In this document: positions 57,550-64,000 of the stretch, piece after piece
Numbering within the stretch: position 1 is the stretch's first letter
Layout of the letters: each line of letters starts with the position of its first letter
Assembly (NCBI RefSeq): GCF_040111675.1
Contig: NZ_CP157794.1
Span: 3,493,501 to 3,557,500 of the forward strand
From: Salinarimonas sp.
GTDB taxonomy: Bacteria; Pseudomonadota; Alphaproteobacteria; Rhizobiales; Beijerinckiaceae
DNA: 64,000 bases
Direction of reading: 5' to 3'
Notes under the pieces: model-generated
Told to the model about the DNA's origin: nothing
Database searches by the model: none
The model's input: only the letters and a program-made list of their open reading frames with translations
Program-made: the position numbers and the translations under genes

Positions 57550-58536
57550 ATGGCCGGAAGCCGGCTCGCCGCCTACGCCAAGGTCGACACGCGCGACGTC
57601 GACGAGGCCGCCGAGAAGGTCGGCCGGATCTTCTGCGCCCATCGCCTGAGCGCGCTCTCCGGCGCGCGGCGCTTCCATGCCCGCCACGAGAACGCGCCGG
57701 TGACGATCGGCAAGCGCCGCGCGGGCTCGATCAACCAGGTCGTCTATGGCGGCGACGTCGCCATCGATCCGGGCTGCCTCGATCGCTTCTTCCTGGTGCA
57801 GCTGCCGCTCTCGGGGGCGGCGACGATCCTGTGCGGCCGGCGCGCGACCGAGACCGCCCCAGGCCGCGCCGCCTCGATCCTGTCGCCGACGGAGCCCGTC
57901 ACCATGCGCTGGTCCGGCTCCTGCGCCCAGCTCATCCTGATGCTCGACCGCACCCATGTGGAGCGCGCCGCCGCGCGCTTCCTCGACCGCGCCGAGGGCC
58001 CGGTCGTGTTCGCGCCCTCCCTCGACCTCGAGCGCGGCGTCGGCCCGGCGGTGGCGGCGCAGATGCAGCGGATGGCGGCCTTGGCCGAGGCCGGCGCGCG
58101 GGAGCCGCGGCTGATGCCCCGCCTCGGCGAGGTGCTCGACGCCGCCCTCGCGACCCTGCTGTTCGGCCAGCCCTCCGATGCCGGCCTCGCCGAGGCGCCC
58201 GTGCCGGAGGCGCCGCCGCGGGCGGTGGCCCGGGCGCTCGCCTTCATCGACGTGCATCTCGCGGAGGGGATCGACAATGCCGCGCTCTGCGCCGAGGCCG
58301 GGATCGGCCTGCGGGCGTTGCAGGCGGCCTTTCGCAGGACGCTCGGGCGGTCCATCGGCGAGGTCGTGCGCGAGCGCCGGCTCGACGCGCTGCACGCCCG
58401 GCTGAAGGACCCCGCCGAGACCCGCGCCGTCGGCGACCTGATGCTGGATCTGGGCCTCTGGCATCTCGGCCGCGCCGCGGAGGCCTATCGCCGCCGCTTC
58501 GGCGAGACGCCCCGCGACACGCGCCGGCGGGGGTGA
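57550..58536 (+). CDS. AraC-family transcriptional regulator
   Basis: 328 residues. N-terminal AraC-binding-like domain (about 1-190, PLSGAATILCGRRAT...RWSGSCAQLILML) and C-terminal helix-turn-helix pair from about 230 (FIDVHLAEGIDNAALCAEAGIGLRALQAAFRRTLGRSIGEVVRERRLDAL, ending FGETPRDTRRR). GGGAGGGAGG before ATG 57550. Likely controls the divergent cupin/FMO unit. Confidence 0.9.
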   Translation: MAGSRLAAYAKVDTRDVDEAAEKVGRIFCAHRLSALSGARRFHARHENAPVTIGKRRAGSINQVVYGGDVAIDPGCLDRFFLVQLPLSGAATILCGRRATETAPGRAASILSPTEPVTMRWSGSCAQLILMLDRTHVERAAARFLDRAEGPVVFAPSLDLERGVGPAVAAQMQRMAALAEAGAREPRLMPRLGEVLDAALATLLFGQPSDAGLAEAPVPEAPPRAVARALAFIDVHLAEGIDNAALCAEAGIGLRALQAAFRRTLGRSIGEVVRERRLDALHARLKDPAETRAVGDLMLDLGLWHLGRAAEAYRRRFGETPRDTRRRG

Positions 58537-58600
58537 GCCCTCCCCGTTATCCACACCCGCGCCCCTCCCCTCCCCGGGCCGCCCCTGCTAAACCGGGAGC

Positions 58601-61348
58601 ATGACCGCCGATCCCGCGCTCCTCCGCTCCGCGCCCGCCTCCGCCGCCGCCCGCAAGGCGGCGGGCGCGGAGGATCGGGTCACGCCGATGATGGCGCAGT
58701 ACGTCGAGATCAAGGCGGCGAACCCGGACTGCCTGCTGTTCTACCGGATGGGGGATTTCTACGAGCTGTTCTTCGAGGACGCCGAGATCGCCTCCCGCGC
58801 GCTCGGCATCGTGCTGACGAAGCGCGGCAAGCATCTGGGCCAGGACATCCCGATGTGCGGCGTGCCGATCGAGCGCGCCGACGACTACCTCCAGCGCCTG
58901 ATCGGCCTCGGCCACCGCGTCGCCGTCTGCGAGCAGATGGAGGACCCGGCGGAGGCGAAGAAGCGCGGCGCCAAGGCGGTCGTGCGCCGCGACGTGGTGC
59001 GGCTCGTCACGCCGGGCACGATCACCGAGGAGCGCCTGCTCGAGCCCGCCCGCGCCTCGCTCCTCGTCGCGGTGGCGCGCCGCAAGCTCACCGAGGAGGA
59101 CTACGTCTACGGCGTCGCGGCGGTGGACATCTCGACGGGCGTCTTCACCGTGGTGGAGACCTCCCGCGGCGGGCTCGGGCCCACGCTGGCGCGGCTCGAG
59201 CCCCGCGAGATCGTGCTCCCCGATACGCTCCACGACGACCGCGACCTCGCGCCCGTCTGGCGCGAGACCGGCGCGCCGCTCTACCCGCTGCCGCGCGACG
59301 GGCTCGACGCGGCCTCGGCCGAGCGGCGGCTGAAGGAGACCTTCGGCGTCGCGACGCTCGACGCCTTCGGCGCCTTCACCCGCGCCGAGATCGCCGCAGC
59401 CGGCACCGTGCTCCTCTATGTCGAGCGCACCCAGATCGGCGCGCGCCCGGCCCTGCGCCCGCCGGCGCGGGAGGACGGGACGGGGGTCCTCGTGGTCGAT
59501 GCGGCGACGCGGGCCAATCTCGAGCTCACCCGCACGCTCTCGGGCGAGCGCGCGGGCTCCCTGCTCGCCGTCATCGACCGCACGCTCACCCCCGGCGGCG
59601 GGCGCCTCCTGGCCGAGCGGCTCTCCGGCCCGCTCACCGACATCGGCGCGATCCGGCGGCGGCAGGACGCGGTGGCGCGCCTCGTGGAGGACGCGATCCT
59701 GCGCGATCGCCTGCGCGAGACGCTCGGCGCCGCGCCGGACATGTCCCGCGCGCTGGGGCGGCTCGCGCTGGAGCGCGGCGGCCCGCGCGACCTCGCCGCC
59801 GTGCGCGACGGCCTCGCCGCGGCGCGCGGCCTCGCCGAGATCCTGTCGCGCGCCGACGACCTGCCCGACGAGATCGCCGGCGCGCGCGACACGCTCGCCG
59901 CCCTCGATCCCGCGGTGGAGGGCCGCCTCGCCGCGACGCTGGCCGCCGACCTGCCGCTCTCGAAGCGCGACGGCGGCTTCATCGCGGAGGGGATCGACGC
60001 CGCCCTCGACGAGGCGCGCACGCTGCAGACGGATTCGCGCCGCTTCATCGCCGGGCTGCAGGCGAAATACGCCGAGGAGACCGGCTGCCGGACGCTGCGC
60101 GTCAAGCACAACTCGATGCTGGGCTACTTCCTGGAGGTGCCCGCCGCCTTCGGCGAGGAGCTGCTGCGCGGGTCCCTGAAAGGGACCTACATCCATCGGC
60201 AGACGATGTCGGACGCCATGCGCTTCACGACCGTGGAGCTCGGCGAGCTGGAGAGCCGCATCGCCTCGGCCTCGCAGCGGGCGGTGGCGATCGAGCTCGC
60301 CCTCTTCGCCGACCTCGCCGCGATGCTGGCGGACGCCCGGCCCGCGATCCTCGCCGCCGGCGACGCGCTCGCTCGCGTCGACGTCGCCGCGGCGCTCGCC
60401 GACCTCGCGGCGGACCGCGGCTGGACGCGGCCGAAGGTCGACGACGGGCTCGCCTTCGCCGTGGAGGCCGCGCGCCACCCGGTGGTCGAGGCGGCGCTGG
60501 CGCGGGAGGGCCGGCCCTTCATCGCCAACGATTGCGACCTCTCGGGCGAGGCGGCCGGCGCCATCGCGGTGATCACCGGCCCGAACATGGGCGGCAAGTC
60601 GACCTATCTGCGCCAGAACGCCCTCGTCGTCGTGCTCGCCCAGATGGGGGCCTTCGTCCCGGCGAAGGCGGCGCATATCGGCGTGTGCGACCGCCTGTTC
60701 TCCCGCGTCGGCGCCGCCGACGATCTCGCGCGCGGGCGCTCGACCTTCATGGTCGAGATGGTGGAGACCGCCGCCATCCTGAACCAGGCGACGCGGCGCT
60801 CCCTCGTCATCCTCGACGAGATCGGGCGGGGCACCGCCACCTTCGACGGGCTCTCCATCGCCTGGGCGGCGATCGAGCACCTGCACGAGGCGAACGGCTG
60901 CCGGGCGCTGTTCGCCACCCATTTCCACGAGCTCACCCGCCTCACCGAGCGCTTCGACCGCATCGAGACGCTCACCCTCAAAGTCGCCGAGCACAAGGGC
61001 GAGGTGATCTTCCTGCACGAGGTGACGAAGGGCGCGGCCGACCGCTCCTACGGCCTCCAGGTCGCCAAGCTCGCCGGCCTCCCCGCGCCGGTCGTCGCCC
61101 GGGCGGGCGAGATCCTGGCCGAGCTCGAGCGCACCGAGCGCGAGCACCCCCGCGCCGCGAGGCTCGACGATCTGCCATTGTTCGCTGCGCCGGTGCGCGC
61201 GGCCCCGCCCCCGCCGCCGAAGGTCGAGGCGAAGCCCGACCCGCTGCGCGAGGCGCTGGCGGCGCTCGACCCGGACGAGATGACGCCGAAGGCGGCGCTG
61301 GAGGCATTGTATGCGTTGAAGGCGGCGGCGCGGGGCGAGGGGCGGTGA
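58601..61348 (+). CDS. mutS: DNA mismatch repair protein MutS
   Basis: Mismatch recognition ATPase, 915 residues. The mismatch-contact motif is [10 protein letters not shown] (FYE) near 50, GVPI and [12 protein letters not shown] typical of the first domains; Walker [10 protein letters not shown] near 660, DELARG-like [12 protein letters not shown] and [10 protein letters not shown]. The C-terminal helix-turn-helix region ([13 protein letters not shown]) and extra tail are present. ATG with GGGAG close upstream. The next gene overlaps by GTGA. Confidence 0.96.
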   Translation: MTADPALLRSAPASAAARKAAGAEDRVTPMMAQYVEIKAANPDCLLFYRMGDFYELFFEDAEIASRALGIVLTKRGKHLGQDIPMCGVPIERADDYLQRLIGLGHRVAVCEQMEDPAEAKKRGAKAVVRRDVVRLVTPGTITEERLLEPARASLLVAVARRKLTEEDYVYGVAAVDISTGVFTVVETSRGGLGPTLARLEPREIVLPDTLHDDRDLAPVWRETGAPLYPLPRDGLDAASAERRLKETFGVATLDAFGAFTRAEIAAAGTVLLYVERTQIGARPALRPPAREDGTGVLVVDAATRANLELTRTLSGERAGSLLAVIDRTLTPGGGRLLAERLSGPLTDIGAIRRRQDAVARLVEDAILRDRLRETLGAAPDMSRALGRLALERGGPRDLAAVRDGLAAARGLAEILSRADDLPDEIAGARDTLAALDPAVEGRLAATLAADLPLSKRDGGFIAEGIDAALDEARTLQTDSRRFIAGLQAKYAEETGCRTLRVKHNSMLGYFLEVPAAFGEELLRGSLKGTYIHRQTMSDAMRFTTVELGELESRIASASQRAVAIELALFADLAAMLADARPAILAAGDALARVDVAAALADLAADRGWTRPKVDDGLAFAVEAARHPVVEAALAREGRPFIANDCDLSGEAAGAIAVITGPNMGGKSTYLRQNALVVVLAQMGAFVPAKAAHIGVCDRLFSRVGAADDLARGRSTFMVEMVETAAILNQATRRSLVILDEIGRGTATFDGLSIAWAAIEHLHEANGCRALFATHFHELTRLTERFDRIETLTLKVAEHKGEVIFLHEVTKGAADRSYGLQVAKLAGLPAPVVARAGEILAELERTEREHPRAARLDDLPLFAAPVRAAPPPPPKVEAKPDPLREALAALDPDEMTPKAALEALYALKAAARGEGR

Positions 61349-61803
61349 GCGCGCCACGCCCCGCCGGCCCGGACGAAGCCCCCGCGGTCGCCGCCCTCGT
61401 CGACGCCGCCTTCGCCGCCTACCTCCCCCGTCTCGGACGCCCGCCCGGGCCGATGCTGCAGGACTGGGCCGCCAACGTCGCGGCGGGCGAGGTCGTCGTC
61501 GTGGCGGACGAGACGGGCGCGCTCGACGCCCTCGCCCGGATCGTGCCGGAGCCGGAGGCGCTCCTCCTCGACACGCTTGCCGTGCGGCCCGACCGCCAGG
61601 GGCGCGGCCTCGGCCGCGCGCTCGTCGCCGTCGCCGAGGACGAGGCGCGTCGGCGCGGGCTCGCGCGCCTGCGGCTCTACACCAACGCGCTGATGACGGA
61701 GAACGTCGCGCTCTACACGCGCCTCGGCTTCGTCGAGACGCATCGCGGCGGGGAGCCGCCCTACCAGCGGGTGTTCATGGAGAAGGCGGTTCCACGGCCC
61801 TGA
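61345..61803 (+). CDS. GNAT-family N-acetyltransferase (coupled to mutS)
   Basis: 152 residues. [59 protein letters not shown] is a textbook GNAT core. GTG 61345 lies in the mutS stop region (GTGA overlap), so it is translated with mutS. Its end overlaps the convergent GNAT by 29 bases. Target unknown. Confidence 0.88.
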   Translation: MSAPRPAGPDEAPAVAALVDAAFAAYLPRLGRPPGPMLQDWAANVAAGEVVVVADETGALDALARIVPEPEALLLDTLAVRPDRQGRGLGRALVAVAEDEARRRGLARLRLYTNALMTENVALYTRLGFVETHRGGEPPYQRVFMEKAVPRP

Positions 61804-62212
61804 CCATCACCATGTCCCCCCGGAAAGACCGCCCCGTCACCCGCCACCCGCGCCGCTCGTAGAAGCGCATCGCCGACGTGCCGTCGCCGGTCGTGAGCCA
61901 CGCCTGGCGCAATCCCGCCTCGGCGAAGCGGGCGAGCACCGCGTCGTGCAGGGCCGTGCCGAAGCCGCTGCCGTGGGCGTCCTCGATGACGAACAGCGCC
62001 CAGACGTAGCCGTTGCGCGCATCCGCGCAGGCGAAGCCCTGGATCTCCCCGGCCTCGTCCTCGGCGACGAGGAAGATGGCCTCGTCCATGTACCAGAGCA
62101 CCTCCGCCTCGGGCGCGACGTTCGGGTCGAGCAGGCGGTTCTCGGAGACGCCGTGGCGCACCGCATGGATGCGGGGCAGATCGGCGCGTGTGGCGGGACG
62201 CAGGCGGGGCAT
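61775..62212 (-). CDS. GNAT-family N-acetyltransferase
   Basis: 145 residues. VWALFVIEDAHGSGFGTALHDAVLARFAEAGLRQAWLTTGDGTSAMRFYERRGWRVTG, a full acetyl-CoA site. Convergent with the GNAT after mutS. The third IS630 copy is inserted 11 bases before its start, so its promoter has probably been changed or supplied by the IS. Confidence 0.88.
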   Translation of the reverse strand: MPRLRPATRADLPRIHAVRHGVSENRLLDPNVAPEAEVLWYMDEAIFLVAEDEAGEIQGFACADARNGYVWALFVIEDAHGSGFGTALHDAVLARFAEAGLRQAWLTTGDGTSAMRFYERRGWRVTGRSFRGDMVMVRAVEPPSP

Positions 62213-62222
62213 GGCGCGACTC

Positions 62223-63282
62223 TAGAGCAGATCGCTTCCTGATGGAATCGCGCGGGGGATTCCCTTCGAGGCCAGTTCGTGATTCACGGTAGAGGCTGGC
62301 GGAGGAGGCCAGCCGCCATGACGAAGCCCCTCTCGATGGATCTGAGGCAGCGCGTCCTCGCTGCGGTCGATGCCGGCATGAGCCGCCGGGCCGCGGCGGA
62401 CCGCTTCGGGATCGCGCCGTCCGCGGCGGTGAAGTGGTTCAACCTTCGGCGCGAGACGGGCTCGGTCGCGCCGCGGGCGCAAGGCGGCGACACGCGGTCC
62501 GGGCGGATCGAGGCGCTCGGCCCGGTCATCCTCGCGATGGTGGAGGAGGCGCCGGATCTCACCCTCGTCGAGATCGCCGAGCGGCTCGAGCGCGAGCACG
62601 GCGAGCGCTTCGCGCCCTCGACGGTGCACCGCTTCTTCGGCCGCCACGGCCTGACGTTCAAAAAAAGTCCGGCCACGCCAGCGAGCAGGACCGCGCCGAC
62701 GTCGCCGCGGCCCGCGAGGCCTGGTTCGAGGAGCAGCCCGAGCTCGACCCGCAGCGGCTGATCTTCATCGACGAGACCTGGCTCAACACCAAGATGGCGC
62801 GGTTGCGGGGCCGCGCCCCCGAAGGCGAGCGCCTGCGCGCCGGCATCCCTCACGGCCATTGGCGCACCACGACCTTCGTGGCCGGGCTCAGGATCGGCGG
62901 GATCGACGCGCCGATGCTGATCGACGGCGCGATCAACGCGGCGAGCTTCCTCGCCTACGTCCAGCAGGTCCTGGTTCCGACGCTGAGCCCCGGCGACGTG
63001 GTGATCATGGACAACCTCGCCAGCCACAAGACCCCCGCCGTGCGCGAGGCCATCGAGGCGGCCGGAGCCGAGCTGCGCTTCCTGCCGCCCTACAGCCCGG
63101 ACTTCAACCCCATCGAGAACGCCTTCGCCAAGCTGAAGGCCCTGCTCAGGAAGGTCGCCGCCCGGACGCGCGACGCCCTCTGGAGCGCCGTCGCCGACGC
63201 CATCGAAGCCTTCCCGCCAGAGGAATGCGCGAACTTCTTCACCGCAGCAGGATATGAACCCGAGTGGTGAGAATCTGCTCTA
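62223..63282 (+). mobile_element. IS630-family insertion sequence, copy 3
   Basis: 1056-bp element at 62225-63280 between duplicated TA; same ends and same protein as copies 1 and 2. The target again reads CTAG (rebuilt flank ACTCTAGAACG). It is between a GNAT gene and a UgpC-like ATPase gene (minus strand), and its right end is 19 bases from that gene's stop. Confidence 0.92.
62318..63270 (+). CDS. IS630-family transposase, probable -1 programmed frameshift (copy 3)
   Basis: As copies 1 and 2: helix-turn-helix frame from ATG 62318, A7 run at 62660-62666, catalytic frame to 63270 with all three acidic motifs. Intact. Confidence 0.88.
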
Positions 63283-63300
63283 GAACGCGACCCCGCGCCG

Positions 63301-64000
63301 TCAAACGTCCGCCAGCCGCTTGCCCGTCTGCCGGTCGAACACGTGCAGCGCGCCATCGCTGACGCGCAGGGGCAAGGCCTCGCCCTCGCGGACCTGAACG
63401 TGCCCGGGGAGCCGCGCCGCGAGGACGCCGCCGCCCTCGCCCGCCACCGGCACGACCGCCTCGCCCTTGTCGAGGAGCCCGCCATGGACCAGCGTGTCCG
63501 CGCCGAGCGTCTCGACCACGCCGACACGCAACGTCAGCTCCGCCTCGGCCGCGCCGACGATGGTCAGGTGCTCGGGGCGCACCCCGATCGTCACCGGTGT
63601 CTCGCCGGCATGCCCGACGATCGGCTCGGGCAGTGCGCGCAGGTGGGCGCCGGTGTCGAGGGTGATCGCCCGGCCGTCGGCGCCGAGGCGCCCCGGCATG
63701 AAGTTCATCGCCGGCGAGCCGATGAAGCCCGCGACGAAGGTCGAGGCCGGGTGCTGATAGACGTTCATCGGGGTGTCGATCTGCTCGGCGACGCCCGCAT
63801 TCATCACGACGAGCCGGTCCGCCAGCGTCATCGCCTCGACCTGGTCGTGGGTGACGTAGAGGGCGGTGGTGCCCAGCGAGCGCTGCAGCTGCTTGATCTC
63901 GAGGCGCATCTGCACGCGCAGCTTGGCGTCGAGATTCGAGAGCGGCTCGTCGAACAGGAAGGCCGCGGGCTCGCGCACGATGCAGCGCCCCATGGCGACG
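63301..64000 (-). CDS. Sugar-type ABC transporter ATP-binding protein, partial (UgpC/MalK-like)
   Basis: The last 233 residues of an ATPase; the start lies beyond the window end. Visible: VAMGR region just before the edge, Walker [17 protein letters not shown], the switch H in [16 protein letters not shown], then the MalK-type regulatory domain ([32 protein letters not shown]). This class energises import of sugars or glycerol-3-phosphate. No permease gene is visible in the window, so the substrate is not assigned. Confidence 0.88.
   Translation of the reverse strand, partial: VAMGRCIVREPAAFLFDEPLSNLDAKLRVQMRLEIKQLQRSLGTTALYVTHDQVEAMTLADRLVVMNAGVAEQIDTPMNVYQHPASTFVAGFIGSPAMNFMPGRLGADGRAITLDTGAHLRALPEPIVGHAGETPVTIGVRPEHLTIVGAAEAELTLRVGVVETLGADTLVHGGLLDKGEAVVPVAGEGGGVLAARLPGHVQVREGEALPLRVSDGALHVFDRQTGKRLADV

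Overview
The window is very GC-rich (roughly 70% by eye) and reads as a chromosomal segment of an alphaproteobacterium, most likely Hyphomicrobiales (Rhizobiales). Reasons: a CtrA response regulator beside fliI/fliJ with a cluster of GANTC (CcrM-type) sites in its promoter; the order M48 protease - DsbA-like - aroQ - accB - accC - aat; an N-acetylglutaminylglutamine amide (NAGGN) osmolyte operon; and bchE/bchJ with FNR-type and PpsR/CrtJ-type boxes, which point to a (facultative) anoxygenic phototroph or a descendant of one. Genus cannot be fixed from the window; a Salinarimonas/Methylobacterium-like lineage is only a guess.

Layout. 1-5.3 kb: FAH-family hydrolase, Nudix hydrolase, SDR, UDP-glucose dehydrogenase, GSU2403-type nucleotidyltransferase-fold protein. 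5.4-7.6 kb: two identical IS630-type elements, both inserted at CTAG and separated by a small palindrome. 7.6-13.3 kb: peptide-type ABC transporter (minus) with the second permease and first ATPase fused in one ORF; divergent DUF1028 gene. 14.1-15.4 kb: IS5-type element inside an older palindromic repeat. 15.8-20.9 kb: molybdenum-cofactor-like group (DUF2478, TusA, degenerate MoeA paralogue, MoeA with a periplasmic-binding-like tail, WD40/cytochrome c). 21.8-23.5 kb: a low-GC two-gene island with no recognised function. 23.7-30.7 kb: argC, the NAGGN operon (asnO, ngg, M42 peptidase) with a divergent MarR regulator, and a fasciclin protein. 31-37 kb: uvrA, small protein, sugar-acid dehydratase, cold-shock gene. 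37-43 kb: minus-strand housekeeping run. 43-48 kb: aminotransferase, GNAT, fliJ, fliI, ctrA. 48-52 kb: phosphoesterase, orphan AbrB, bchE, bchJ. 52-64 kb: TlpA, argH, flavodoxin, FMO/cupin/AraC unit, mutS, GNATs, third IS630 copy, and the end of a UgpC-like ATPase cut by the window edge.

Intergenic space carries several families of long palindromic repeats (TGTCATCCC-ended, CCCTGTAGGGGAAGG-ended, and a GCCGACGGGTGGGG family). Insertion sequences are associated with such palindromes. No tRNA, rRNA or CRISPR array was seen. The best candidates for something undescribed are the low-GC translationally coupled pair at 21838-23510 and the two-MoeA/TusA/DUF2478/cytochrome group; the best regulatory signals are the FNR plus PpsR pair before bchE and the GANTC cluster before ctrA.
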